A stretch of DNA of 54,673 bases, from positions 1 to 54,673 of the forward strand of contig JAUQXK010000077.1 of NCBI GenBank assembly GCA_030834695.1. Direction: 5' to 3'. Position 1 is the stretch's first letter. Each line of letters starts with the position of its first letter. The notes below the pieces were generated by a model. That model was not told the DNA's origin, made no database searches, and saw only the letters and a list, made by a program, of their open reading frames with translations. This document shows, piece by piece, positions 26,889 through 35,632 of the stretch. The DNA comes from Desulfobacterales bacterium. GTDB taxonomy: Bacteria; Desulfobacterota; Desulfobacteria; Desulfobacterales; SpSt-501. The translations under genes and the position numbers were made by a program.

Positions 26889-26985
26889 TTGCTCCGGTTT
26901 TAAGTTTTAAGTTTTAAGTTTTAAAAATAAAGATTGAAATCCGCCGCTTAACACTTCGCACCTAAAACTTAAAACTGGTTTTAAA
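26889..26985. repeat. Heptad-periodic inverted intergenic element (8)
   Basis: The left part reads GTTTTAA GTTTTAA GTTTTAA GTTTTAA, four exact 7-bp units. The right part CTTAACACTTCGCACCTAAAACTTAAAAC is its diverged reverse complement. It separates LivM from LivH, genes that normally work at equal level. Confidence 0.75.
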
Positions 26986-27865
26986 CTCGTTCGATCCGCT
27001 CCCATCCCCAAATGCCGTAAGGCTTCCAGAGCAGGAAGACGGCCATGAAGGCAAAGGGGGCGATCTCCTTGACGCCGCCCGGGAAAAACTGGTCCAGATA
27101 GGCGCCGCAGAAGTTCTGCAGCACTCCGATGATGACCCCGCCCAAAATGGCGCCGGGCACCGAGTTCAAGCCTCCCAGCACCACCACGGGCAAGACCAGC
27201 AGCCCGAGATAGGCCACCGAGATGTTCAGGCCGTTGATGTTGCCGAGCAGGGTCCCGCCCACACCGGCCGCCATGAAAGCGATGGCCCAGGCCGCAGCGT
27301 AGACATAGCGTGCGCTGACGCCCAGCGACAGGGCCGCCATCTCGTCGTCCGCAGTGGCCTGCATGGCCAGCCCCCAGCGGGTGTACTTGAAGAAGCACAC
27401 AAAGACCACCAGCAGGATGATGGCGGCCATGAAGCTCCACAGGTACACGCTGCCGATGATGATCGGCCCGAAGCGAATGGGCTCGATGGAGAATACGGGC
27501 GGTGAAAAGACGCGGGTGTCGGTCCCCCAGATGAACTCCAGCGTGCCCTTGAAAAAGAAGGAAAGCCCCACCGTCACCATGATGACGGTCAGGACCGGCT
27601 CGCCGATCAGACGGTCGAGGAAGATCCGCTCGACGAGTATGCCCAGGATGAACCCAATGACCAGCATGATCAGAAGCGATGCCAGGAAGGGGATCCCCAT
27701 GGAATAAAAGCTCAGCGACACGTAGGCGCCGATCAGGGTCATCTCGCCCATCGCCAGGTTCAGCACGCCCGAGCACTTGTAGATCAGCACCCAGCCCAGC
27801 GCCACCAGAGCGTAAATGCCGCCCACCATGATCCCGGTGGCCAACGTCATCAGTATCAGGTCCAT
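26981..27865 (-). CDS. livH: ABC transporter permease (LivH type)
   Basis: The protein has 294 residues from the ATG at 27865, which follows ACAGGAGAACG; the long upstream extension of this frame overlaps the ligase gene and is discarded. About eight membrane segments are seen. Family motifs are GGIYALVALGWVLIYKCSGVLNLAMGE with the downstream Gly-rich GGLNSVPGAILGGVIIG. RWGLAMQATADDEMAALSLG is the coupling segment. It pairs with LivM to form the pore. Confidence 0.92.
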   Translation of the reverse strand: MDLILMTLATGIMVGGIYALVALGWVLIYKCSGVLNLAMGEMTLIGAYVSLSFYSMGIPFLASLLIMLVIGFILGILVERIFLDRLIGEPVLTVIMVTVGLSFFFKGTLEFIWGTDTRVFSPPVFSIEPIRFGPIIIGSVYLWSFMAAIILLVVFVCFFKYTRWGLAMQATADDEMAALSLGVSARYVYAAAWAIAFMAAGVGGTLLGNINGLNISVAYLGLLVLPVVVLGGLNSVPGAILGGVIIGVLQNFCGAYLDQFFPGGVKEIAPFAFMAVFLLWKPYGIWGWERIERV

Positions 27866-27897
27866 CCGTCGTTCTCCTGTCGCAGCAAGCCGGTCAA

Positions 27898-29850
27898 TTA
27901 CTCCGGAATCGAAATAATGCGCATATCGGTGACGATGTGCGCCTGCCGGCCGTCTTCGTATTTGATGAGGGTGTCGATGTGAACGCTTTCCTTCTTCGAA
28001 TACAGAGCCTCCACGATCTCCTTGTAGCGCTTTTCCACGAAGGCCCGGCGCAGCTTGCGCGTGCGGGTCAGCTCGTCGTCGTCGGCGTCGAACTCTTTGT
28101 AGAGATTGGTGAACTTGCGGATCTTGGCGACATCCGGCAGGTCCTTGTTGGCCTGGCGGATCTGCTTCTCCAGGAGTTCGTACACTTCGGGCATCTGGGA
28201 AAGTTCCTGGTAGCTCGTGTAGTTGAGCTTGCGCTGATCGGCCCAATTGCTGACCACCGAATAATCGATGCACATGACCGCCGAAAGAAAGTCCCGCCGG
28301 TCGCCGATGACCCAGGCATCTTTGATATAAGGGCTGAATTTCAACCGGGTCTCGAGGTATTGCGGCGCGAAGGGCCGGCCGTCCTTCAGGGTGAACACGT
28401 CCTTGGTGCGGTCGAACACCACCAGGTGCCCGTCGTCGTCCAAGAACCCCTTGTCGCCGGAGTAAAGCCAGCCGTCCTTGAGGGTCTTTTGGGTGGCCTC
28501 CGGGTTCTTGTAATAGCCCTTGAACACCGACGGGCTGCGGGTGAGGATCTCGCCCTCCTCGTTGATGCGCACCTCGGTGCCGGGAATGGGGTGGCCGACG
28601 GTGTCGAATTTGATATCGCCGCTGCGGTGCACCACCGAGATCCCGGCCACCTCGGTCTGCCCGTAGATCTGCTTCAGGTTGACGCCCAGGGAATGGAAGA
28701 AACGGAAATGGTCCGGGCCCATGGCGGCGCCGCCGGTGTAGGCGTTGCGCACCCGGCTCATGCCCAGATGATCCTTCAGCTTCTTCTGCAGCGTAGCATA
28801 GGCGATCCCGTGCAGCAGCCGCCAGTGCAGGGGAACCCCCTTCTTCGAGAACTTCAGGTCCGCGTAGTGGTAGCCGACCCAGGTGGCGAACTTGAAAAAC
28901 ATGCGTTTCAGCCAGCTGGCGTCCAGGTATTTGACCTGCACCGTGCGGGTCATCTGTTCGTACATGCGCGGCGGCGCGAACATGACGTGGGGGCCGATCT
29001 CACGGATGTTCTCCTGGGAGGTTTCCGGCCCTTCGGGGAAGTTCAGCGTATAGCCGATCTGCAGACCGCATGAGATGGACATCATCTGCTCGCCGATCCA
29101 GGCAAACGGCAGATAGGACACGTAGTCGTCGGCTTCCTGGCAGGGGTCGATCTCCATCAGGTGCTGGCCCATGGAGAGCATGTTGTGATGCGAAAGCAAG
29201 GCCCCCTTGGGCAGGGCCGTGGTGCCGGAGGTGTAGAAAAGCAGGGCGATCTCCTCGCCGTGGCCTTTCTGAATGAGTTCGTCGAAAAGGCTGGGCTTTT
29301 CCTTCTCCAGCTCGCGGCCGAGCTGCTGGACCTCCCGGAGGCTGATCAGGCAGTCCTGCTGGTAGTGCCGCAGTCCTTTGGGGTCGTCATAGATGATCTT
29401 CTTGAGCTTGGGGCAGTCCTTCATGATGGAAAGCGCTTTGTCGACCTCTTCCTGGCCTTCGCCGACCAGGAATTTGGCATCCGAGTGGTCGACGATGTAG
29501 CGCACTTCGTCCATCAGGCAATCCTGGAAGAGCCACACCCCAACCCCGCGGCTGCACAGGGCCGCCATCTCCGCCATCAGGCCCTCGGGCCGGTTGTCGC
29601 CGATCATGGCGACCTTGTCGCCCTCCTGCAGGCCGAGTTTAATGAGGCCCAGGGCGATATATTTCACGGTCTCAAAATAGCCCTGCCAGGTGATGGGACG
29701 CCAGATCCCGAACTCTTTCTCCCGCATGGCGACGCGGTCCTTGCCGTAGCGCTTGGCCTGCTGGTAAAAGAGCTTGGGGATCGTGAGCTCCCGTGAAATT
29801 TCCGCCTTTTGTGACTCCGCCGCAGCGATCGTTTTATCTCCGTGTGGCAT
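27898..29850 (-). CDS. Long-chain-type acyl-CoA synthetase (AMP-forming)
   Basis: The protein has 650 residues, the length of FadD15-type synthetases. The P-loop is FYTSGTTALPKG, followed by IYGQTEVAGIS, YSGDKGFLDDDGHL and VFDRTKD. Near the end LTRTRKLRRAF supplies the conserved Lys, so unlike the ligase at 21296 this enzyme looks fully active. It activates a carboxylic acid to its CoA thioester with ATP. Its gene overlaps livG by 17 bases and precedes livH by 32, so import and activation are tightly linked. The substrate is not evident from sequence. Confidence 0.9.
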   Translation of the reverse strand: MPHGDKTIAAAESQKAEISRELTIPKLFYQQAKRYGKDRVAMREKEFGIWRPITWQGYFETVKYIALGLIKLGLQEGDKVAMIGDNRPEGLMAEMAALCSRGVGVWLFQDCLMDEVRYIVDHSDAKFLVGEGQEEVDKALSIMKDCPKLKKIIYDDPKGLRHYQQDCLISLREVQQLGRELEKEKPSLFDELIQKGHGEEIALLFYTSGTTALPKGALLSHHNMLSMGQHLMEIDPCQEADDYVSYLPFAWIGEQMMSISCGLQIGYTLNFPEGPETSQENIREIGPHVMFAPPRMYEQMTRTVQVKYLDASWLKRMFFKFATWVGYHYADLKFSKKGVPLHWRLLHGIAYATLQKKLKDHLGMSRVRNAYTGGAAMGPDHFRFFHSLGVNLKQIYGQTEVAGISVVHRSGDIKFDTVGHPIPGTEVRINEEGEILTRSPSVFKGYYKNPEATQKTLKDGWLYSGDKGFLDDDGHLVVFDRTKDVFTLKDGRPFAPQYLETRLKFSPYIKDAWVIGDRRDFLSAVMCIDYSVVSNWADQRKLNYTSYQELSQMPEVYELLEKQIRQANKDLPDVAKIRKFTNLYKEFDADDDELTRTRKLRRAFVEKRYKEIVEALYSKKESVHIDTLIKYEDGRQAHIVTDMRIISIPE

Positions 29851-30679
29851 ACAGGTCCTCTTCCCCCAGATAAGCCTTGATCACTTCCGGGTTGTTCTGC
29901 ACTTCCTGCGGGGTTCCATCCATTATCATGTTGCCGAAATTGAGCACGAAGACTCGGTGCGACAGGTCCATGACCACCCCCATGTCGTGCTCGACGAGCA
30001 GACAGGTGATGTTCCAGCGTGGATCCTCGTTGACGTCCAGAACAAACCGGGCCATGTCTTCGGTTTCTTCCAGGTTGAGGCCGGCCAGCGGTTCGTCGAG
30101 GATCAGCAGGTCCGGCTTTAAAGCCAGCGCCCGGCCCAACTCCACGCGTTTCTGCAGACCGTAAGGCAGCATGCCGACCGGCTTATGACGAATATGCTCG
30201 ATCTCGAGCAGGTCGATGATCTCCTCTTCGATGAACTGACGGTTTTCGATCTCCTCCCGCGCGGTCTTGCCTGCGTAGATCGAGCCACTCAGGATCCCGG
30301 ACTTCAAGTGGATGTGGCGACCCAGCCGGATGTTGTCGAGCACCGTCATGCCGCCGAACACCTCCACTTTCTGGAAGGTCCTGGACATGCCGCGCACCGC
30401 CCGTTCGTAGGGTCTGACATCGTTGACGCGCTCGCCCTTGAAATGAATTTCGCCCTTTTGTGGCCGGTACAGCCCGCTGATGCAGTTCATCATGACGGTT
30501 TTGCCGGCGCCGTTGGGGCCGATGACGGAGTGGATCTCTCCCCGGCGAACCCGAAGGCTCGCCCCGGCCAAAGCGGCCACCTTGCCGAAGTACATGGCCA
30601 CGTCTTTCAATTCGAGAATGACGTCGCTTTCTTGAACTGCAGCTGCTCCTCCCACAGATTCCCTCTCCCTTCCCGCCAC
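29834..30679 (-). CDS. livG: Branched-chain/HAA-type ABC transporter ATPase (LivG type)
   Basis: The protein has 281 residues from a GTG at 30679; the first 16 residues are not conserved-looking and a later start is possible. Walker A is GPNGAGKT, Walker B LLILDEPLAGLN and the switch His is in LLVEHDMGVVMD, as expected for LivG. The signature segment is weak (MLPYGLQKRVELGRAL in place of LSGGQQ), a common LivG variation. It is the first gene of the leftward transporter cluster, preceded by an AT-rich promoter region. Confidence 0.9.
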   Translation of the reverse strand: MAGRERESVGGAAAVQESDVILELKDVAMYFGKVAALAGASLRVRRGEIHSVIGPNGAGKTVMMNCISGLYRPQKGEIHFKGERVNDVRPYERAVRGMSRTFQKVEVFGGMTVLDNIRLGRHIHLKSGILSGSIYAGKTAREEIENRQFIEEEIIDLLEIEHIRHKPVGMLPYGLQKRVELGRALALKPDLLILDEPLAGLNLEETEDMARFVLDVNEDPRWNITCLLVEHDMGVVMDLSHRVFVLNFGNMIMDGTPQEVQNNPEVIKAYLGEEDLYATRR

Positions 30680-30851
30680 GGATAGGTCGGAATTCCCGCT
30701 GCGGACAATGGCTGCTGAAGTCGAGCGGGATAAGCATTAAAATAATTTGAACTCAATTCATTTCATGTAGAATTTTCTATAAGATGCTTTTTGTTTAGTC
30801 AACATTTTTGTATGATAGATAAAATAGTAGGAAAATAGTTGGAAATTACCG
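30680..30851 (-). promoter_or_regulatory. AT-rich promoter region of the leftward liv cluster
   Basis: This 172-bp gap between livG and the upstream regulator gene is far richer in A and T than its surroundings, with many short T and A tracts. It is the only sizeable gap before the cluster and so should carry its promoter. I could not settle on one -35/-10 pair. It would be the natural binding site for the LuxR-type regulator encoded next door. Confidence 0.45.
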
Positions 30852-32438
30852 CTATTTTTCGACACTCAGCAAATAAGAGCGTAAATTTTTTTTGCTCTTG
30901 CGCAAACCCAGCTTGGTGCGGATGTTGTGCCGGTGGAAGAGGATGGTGTTCTTCGAGAGAAGGAGCACTTCGGCGATTTCCTTGTTGGTTTTGCCCTCCC
31001 GGACCAGGTTCGCCACCCGGATCTCGGTGGGAGTCAAATTGCAGATGCGGGCAGAGAGGTGGCTGGTGAAGGGCGAAATAATGTTGTTCAGGTTGCTTTC
31101 CAGGATATCCACCAGGGTTTTTTGCACCGCCGCCAGCCGGCCTTTCTTCAGCCGGTCCAGATACGGCCCGATGAGTTCCCGGACGTTCGAGGTCACGATG
31201 GCCCCCAGCTCCTTTTTGTCGTCTTCACGTTGTTTGAGCAGCACGCGCAAGGCCGTGTTGACTTCCTCCAGATGCAGGGACTGGGCTTTGAGCTCCTTTT
31301 CACGTTTGCGCAGCTCGGCTTCGGCCCGTTTGCGGTCCTCCACCTCCTGGGCCAGCTGGGAGTTGGCTTTGGCCAGCTCCGCCGTGCGCTCGGCCACCCG
31401 CTCACCCAATTGGCTGTGGTATCTCAACAATTCGCGCTCGGCGTTTTTTTGGGCACTGATGTCGCGCAACGTGACGATGTTGCCGGCAGGATTGCCTTTT
31501 TCATCAAAATAAAGAGTCGAACTCAGCTGCACATCCAACAACCGGCCGTCCCGGGTCAAGCGCTTGGTTTCGAACAGATGGATTTTCTGGCCGCTCAGCA
31601 TGCTTTCAATCGCCTCGCGGGTTTCCGGCCAGCTTTCCTCCGGCACGAAGTCGATGTTCTTGCCGATCAGCTCCTCGCGGCGCAGGCCGAAAACCTGCTC
31701 GAAGGCGGGGTTCACATAGACCGCCTCGCCCTGCAGGTTGTAGACCACGATCGGGTCGGGAGAGGACTCGAGCAGCAGGCGATAGCGCTCTTCGCTCTTG
31801 CGCAGGACCTCCTCCGCGCGTCGGCGCTCGGCGAGCTCCCAGCGGGCGTCGGTATAAAGCTTCGCTTTGTCGAGGGCGATGGTGGCGAGTCCTGCAAAGC
31901 GTTCGAGCGCCGCCACATCCTCATCACGAAAGCTTTTGGCGGCCTCGACGTGAGCCAGGCCGATGACGCCCTCAACCCGCCCCCGGTACTTCAGCGGGAT
32001 CCCCACGATGGAACGCAGCGAGTCGAAGCTCTTGCCGCTCAGCCGGCCGCTCCAGGCGCGATAATCGTCTACCCGCAGAACGGCTTCGCTTTGCCAGACC
32101 TTGCCTCCCAGACCCTCGCCGGGCGATACCCGCAGCCCGATCTGGCTCTTGAAAAAACCCATCCCCACCCGCATCTGCATGGCACTGGCATCGGGCTCCA
32201 GCAGGTAGATGTAACCGTGGGCGGTGTCGGTCAGCAAAGCGGCCTTCTGAAGAATGGCTTCGAGCAGTTCTTCCTTGTCGAGGCGGTCGATCAGTCCGAG
32301 GGAGGTTTCGTGGAGCGCGGAAAGGTGCTCATTGCGACGGCGCAGCACGGAAATCTCCTCACGCAGGCGGGCGAGTTCTCCTTCCGCTTCCTGCATCAGG
32401 CGCCGCTGAGCGATTTCTTCCGCTGGCGTGACCGGCAC
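30852..32438 (-). CDS. GAF-PAS sensor with LuxR-type DNA-binding domain
   Basis: The protein has 528 residues from a GTG at 32438, with no membrane segment. A short coiled coil opens the protein. A GAF domain covers about residues 45-195 (PGEGLGGKVWQSE, SIVGIPLKYRGRVEGVIGL), and a PAS domain about 215-330 (SSPDPIVVYNLQGEAVYVN). A long coiled coil follows. The C-terminal LuxR helix-turn-helix spans about 465-525 (LTPTEIRVANLVREGKTNKE, then NTILFHRHNIRTKLGL). It is a one-component cytoplasmic sensor and probably controls the liv cluster next to it. No phosphoacceptor domain is present. Confidence 0.9.
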   Translation of the reverse strand: MPVTPAEEIAQRRLMQEAEGELARLREEISVLRRRNEHLSALHETSLGLIDRLDKEELLEAILQKAALLTDTAHGYIYLLEPDASAMQMRVGMGFFKSQIGLRVSPGEGLGGKVWQSEAVLRVDDYRAWSGRLSGKSFDSLRSIVGIPLKYRGRVEGVIGLAHVEAAKSFRDEDVAALERFAGLATIALDKAKLYTDARWELAERRRAEEVLRKSEERYRLLLESSPDPIVVYNLQGEAVYVNPAFEQVFGLRREELIGKNIDFVPEESWPETREAIESMLSGQKIHLFETKRLTRDGRLLDVQLSSTLYFDEKGNPAGNIVTLRDISAQKNAERELLRYHSQLGERVAERTAELAKANSQLAQEVEDRKRAEAELRKREKELKAQSLHLEEVNTALRVLLKQREDDKKELGAIVTSNVRELIGPYLDRLKKGRLAAVQKTLVDILESNLNNIISPFTSHLSARICNLTPTEIRVANLVREGKTNKEIAEVLLLSKNTILFHRHNIRTKLGLRKSKKNLRSYLLSVEK

Positions 32439-32459
32439 GGTTGCATCTCCGATGGATCG

Positions 32460-32476
32460 TTCGGCTTCCAGCCGAA
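32460..32476 (-). terminator. Small hairpin downstream of the selenoprotein gene
   Basis: TTCGGCT-TCC-AGCCGAA is a perfect 7-bp stem with a three-base loop, 14 bases past the selenoprotein stop and just before the regulator gene. No T-run follows on the minus strand, so it is at most a weak or processing signal. Confidence 0.3.
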
Positions 32477-32489
32477 GGCCTCAGACGCG

Positions 32490-32708
32490 TCAGGAACCCC
32501 CGTCGAAGCCGATGGTCACCTTCCCGTCTGCGACAATGACCGGTACACGCCGCTGACCGGCCGAGTGTTTCAGCAGGTCGGCCATGCCGGCCTCGTCCTT
32601 AAGGACGTCCACGAATTCCACTGAATGACCTTTCCGGGCATAAGCTTCACGAGCCGCCTGCGTATAGGGTCACGTGTCTTTGCCGAAAATCTGCACGGTA
32701 TCGGCCAT
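32490..32708 (-). CDS. UXX-star-type selenoprotein (glutaredoxin-like), Sec encoded by TGA
   Basis: Reading the minus strand from ATG 32708, preceded by AAGGAGAGGG, gives 72 residues to a TGA stop at 32490, if the TGA at 32672-32670 is read as selenocysteine at residue 13. The product begins MADTVQIFGKDTUPYTQAAR and later has VPVIVADGKVTIGFDGG. UPYT replaces the CPYC redox motif of glutaredoxins, and the later VPVIV strand matches the thioredoxin-fold cis-Pro region. I recall the same pattern in the UXX-star (seleno)protein family of anaerobes. A SECIS-like hairpin follows the TGA. A redox or thiol role in the cytoplasm is likely; the partner is unknown. Confidence 0.85.
32626..32672 (-). promoter_or_regulatory. 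SECIS-like element of the selenoprotein gene
   Basis: The mRNA from the UGA can fold with an outer stem UGACC/GGUCA, an inner imperfect stem AUACGC/GCUUAU or an apical stem GGCU-CGUGA-AGCU. The apical loop begins 18 bases after the UGA and has G as its second base. Both features fit the known bacterial SECIS rules. Confidence 0.6.
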
Positions 32709-32763
32709 ATCCCTCTCCTTAATTGTTGTGCGGGCTCCAGTGAACTACCAGCGGTTTGCAGCC

Positions 32764-32792
32764 TTGTCAATGAACACCGCTTGGGCTATATT
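32764..32792 (+). promoter_or_regulatory. Sigma70 promoter for HPr-ptsI-smpB
   Basis: TTGTCA and TATATT are separated by exactly 17 bases; each matches consensus at five of six positions. It points toward the HPr gene at 32858, giving a leader of about 60 bases. Confidence 0.65.
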
Positions 32793-32857
32793 GGCTCGAA
32801 TGGGGTAGCCATCCTGTGGCGGAATAGATTCGAAGCACGAAATCCGAAAAAGGAACA

Positions 32858-33142
32858 GTGGAGGCGGCACTCTCCGTGGGTCTCACGCGCGACGTCGTGC
32901 TGGTCAATGAATTAGGGCTGCATGCGCGCTCGGCAGTCCAGATTGCCCGCATCGCGAAGACCGCCCGCGGCGGGGTGTGGATCCTGCGCGCGGCAGAAAG
33001 GGCGGACGCGGCTTCCGTCATGGACGTCTTGACGATAGCCTGCGGGAAGGGCTCCATTTTGACGCTGGCCGTCGACGACCCGCAGGATGCTCCCGTTCTC
33101 GACGCACTGGCCGGTCTGGTTGAAAGCGGTTTTGGGGAATAG
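32858..33142 (+). CDS. HPr-like phosphocarrier protein
   Basis: The protein has 94 residues from a GTG at 32858, with AAAAAGGA upstream. The phospho-acceptor His22 lies in LGLHARSAVQIA, and Ser53 in ASVMDVL lies 31 residues later, the spacing of His15 and regulatory Ser46 in classical HPr. It passes phosphate from enzyme I, encoded next, to a partner. No sugar-specific EII is in the window. It could act on an unlinked permease or in regulation. Confidence 0.88.
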   Translation: MEAALSVGLTRDVVLVNELGLHARSAVQIARIAKTARGGVWILRAAERADAASVMDVLTIACGKGSILTLAVDDPQDAPVLDALAGLVESGFGE

Positions 33143-33148
33143 CGGCAG

Positions 33149-34921
33149 ATGCAAAAATTAGGCAAGGAAGAAATCGTCTTAAAAGGAATCAACGCCTCCG
33201 CGGGCATCTGCATCGGCAAGGCCTATCTGATGGACCGCGGCGGGGTGGACGTCATCGCACGCTACCCGATCGCCGAAAAAAGCATCAAGAGCGAAGTCAA
33301 GCGGTTCAAGTCGGCCGTCCAGAACGCCAAATCAGCGCTTCGAACCATCATCGAAAACAGCCCCCGCGAGGTTCAAAAGGCGACCATCCTGGAAACCCAG
33401 ATGGCGCTGTTGAACGACAAGATGTTCTATGGGCGCACCATCGAAACCATCGAGAAGGAGCGCGTCAATGCCGAGTGGGCATTGAAGTCGGTGGCCGGCC
33501 GGATCAAAACCGCTTTCCAGGAGATGCCGGATGCCTACATGCGCGAACGCGTGGCCGATATCAGCCACGTTTCGGACCTGGTGATGCGCAATCTGATCGG
33601 GGTCGAAACGCAGGACATCGGTCAGATCGATAAGCGCGTCATCCTGGTGGCCCACGACCTCTCGCCGGCCGATACCAGCCAGATCAATCTCGAGCGGGTC
33701 AAGGGGTTTATCACAGACCTGGGCGGCAAGACGTCCCACACCGGCATCATCGCCCAGACGCTGGAAATTCCCGCGGTGGTCGGGCTGGAGATCGCCACCC
33801 AATCGATCCGGAGCGACGACGTGATCATCGTCGACGGCACCGCCGGTTCCGTCGTCGTGCATCCGTCCGAAAACACCCTGCTGGAATACGAGGAACGTCA
33901 GGCGAACTACGAGCGCTACAAGTCGGTGATAACGCGCGAAAGCCACCTCAAAACCGAAACCACCGATCGCCGGCATTTCGACGTGCTGGCCAACATCGAG
34001 TTTCCGGAAGAGGTGGTTTCCGCCATCAATTACGGTGCCGCCGGCATCGGGCTGTACCGCACCGAGTTTCAGTATCTCGGGCGGACCGTGTTCCCGTCCG
34101 AAAACGAACTGTTCGAAAACTACCGCGACGTGGTCGAGGTGATGGCGCCCCGGCCGGTCATCTTCCGCACGCTGGACATCAACGGCGACAAGGCCATCCA
34201 TTCCGCCGCCAGCCACGACGAGCAGAACCCCGCCCTGGGACTGCGCGCCATCCGCTATTGCCTGAGACGACCCGAGGTCTTCAAGACCCAGCTGCGGGCC
34301 ATCTTAAGGGCGGCCGCCTTCGGCAACGTGCGCCTGATGTTCCCTCTGATATCCGCTTTCTTCGAAATCCAGCTCGCCAAGAGCTTCCTGGACGATGCGG
34401 CCGCTTCCCTCGCAAAAGACGGCCTGCCCTACAAGCGCGACATCCCCGTGGGGATCATGATCGAAGTCCCGGCCGCGGTGATCATCGCCGACCTGCTGGC
34501 CAAGGAAGTCGACTTCTTCAGCATCGGCACCAACGACCTGATCCAGTACGGGCTGGCCATCGACCGCGGGAACAAACAGGTGGCCCACATGTATCAGCCG
34601 CTCGACCCGGCCGTGATCCGCATGATCAAGCACACCGCCGACGTCGCCCGGGCCAACCGCATCCCGGTTCACATGTGCGGAGAAATGGCCGGCCGTCCCC
34701 TGCATGCCCCGCTGCTGCTCGGTCTCGGCTTGAACGAACTGAGCATGAACCCGCAGGCCATCCCGCTGGTCAAACGCATGATCCGATCCATCAGCCTGGC
34801 CGATTCCAAAAAAGTAGTCAAAAAGGTTTTGGGCCTGCGGACCGCGCGCGAAGTCTTCGAAGTTCTGCGCGACTCTTTCGGCGAGCTGGTGGCCAACCAC
34901 CGCCGCGATATGCATACCTGA
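33149..34921 (+). CDS. ptsI: Phosphoenolpyruvate-protein phosphotransferase (PTS enzyme I)
   Basis: The protein has 590 residues, the standard length of enzyme I without an added GAF domain. The active His197 is in GGKTSHTGIIAQ. The PEP-binding barrel shows GIGLYRTEFQYL, IFRTLDINGDK, FFSIGTNDLIQYGLAIDR and Cys510 in HMCGEMAG. It autophosphorylates from PEP and donates to HPr. It begins seven bases after the HPr gene, and its TGA overlaps the ATG of smpB (TGATG), so the three genes are co-transcribed. Confidence 0.94.
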   Translation: MQKLGKEEIVLKGINASAGICIGKAYLMDRGGVDVIARYPIAEKSIKSEVKRFKSAVQNAKSALRTIIENSPREVQKATILETQMALLNDKMFYGRTIETIEKERVNAEWALKSVAGRIKTAFQEMPDAYMRERVADISHVSDLVMRNLIGVETQDIGQIDKRVILVAHDLSPADTSQINLERVKGFITDLGGKTSHTGIIAQTLEIPAVVGLEIATQSIRSDDVIIVDGTAGSVVVHPSENTLLEYEERQANYERYKSVITRESHLKTETTDRRHFDVLANIEFPEEVVSAINYGAAGIGLYRTEFQYLGRTVFPSENELFENYRDVVEVMAPRPVIFRTLDINGDKAIHSAASHDEQNPALGLRAIRYCLRRPEVFKTQLRAILRAAAFGNVRLMFPLISAFFEIQLAKSFLDDAAASLAKDGLPYKRDIPVGIMIEVPAAVIIADLLAKEVDFFSIGTNDLIQYGLAIDRGNKQVAHMYQPLDPAVIRMIKHTADVARANRIPVHMCGEMAGRPLHAPLLLGLGLNELSMNPQAIPLVKRMIRSISLADSKKVVKKVLGLRTAREVFEVLRDSFGELVANHRRDMHT

Positions 34922-35379
34922 TGGAAAAAGGCCCCATCAAGATCGTCGCCGAAAACCGCAAGGCCCGGCACGACTACCTCATCGTGGACCAATACGAGGC
35001 CGGCCTGGTGCTGACCGGCACCGAAGTCCAGTCCCTGCGCCTGGGCAAGGCCAACCTGAAAGACTCTTATGCCAAAGTTAAGGACGGCGAGGTCTGGCTC
35101 TACCAGATGCACATCAGCCCCTATCCGTTTGCCTACTACAACAACCACGACCCCCTGCGGGTGCGCAAGCTCCTGCTGCACAAACGCGAAATCCTGCGTC
35201 TTTACGCCAAGGCGAACGAACAGGGCCATACCCTGGTGCCGCTGAAACTGTACTTCAAAGCCGGCAAAGCCAAAATCACGCTCGCCCTGGCGAAGGGCAA
35301 ACGCGAGTTCGACAAGCGCGAAGCCCTGCGCGAACGTGATTACAAAAGAGAAGCGGAGCGGGCGCGCCGCCAACGGTAA
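34921..35379 (+). CDS. smpB: SsrA-binding protein SmpB
   Basis: The protein has 152 residues, the usual SmpB length. Conserved segments are IVAENRKARHDYLI, AGLVLTGTEVQSLRLGKANLKDSYA, DPLRVRKLLLHKREI and the basic tail KGKREFDKREALRERD. It binds tmRNA and brings it to stalled ribosomes for trans-translation. The start overlaps the ptsI stop by one base. The tmRNA gene itself is not found in the following gap. Confidence 0.96.
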   Translation: MEKGPIKIVAENRKARHDYLIVDQYEAGLVLTGTEVQSLRLGKANLKDSYAKVKDGEVWLYQMHISPYPFAYYNNHDPLRVRKLLLHKREILRLYAKANEQGHTLVPLKLYFKAGKAKITLALAKGKREFDKREALRERDYKREAERARRQR

Positions 35380-35504
35380 CCGCCAGGGTTCCCTCCGGCT
35401 TCCCCCAGCCGATCAGCCTGCAAGACCGCCGGCGGAGCCCGCCGCTCAAAGCGCCTTCGCCGAATTCAACAATCTATAATTAGGATCGATACGTTTTAGA
35501 GCCC

Positions 35505-35533
35505 TTGACAGACTGAAGGTCGTTTAGTAAATT
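35505..35533 (+). promoter_or_regulatory. Sigma70 promoter of the second liv cluster
   Basis: A perfect TTGACA is followed after 17 bases by TAAATT (four of six). It lies 100 bases upstream of the substrate-binding-protein gene and points into the cluster. Confidence 0.6.
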
Positions 35534-35632
35534 CCATGCGTTCCGGTGCCAGTGGGAAATACACGTTGCCGTTCGAGTATCGGAGGATCTGATTCTTTAA
35601 CCCAACCCTACTCTTCTACAAAGGAGGCTGTC

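Noticed and set aside
35380-35545. tmRNA gene expected near smpB
   Set aside because: The gap is only about 165 bases and has no tRNA-like ends or tag-coding sequence.
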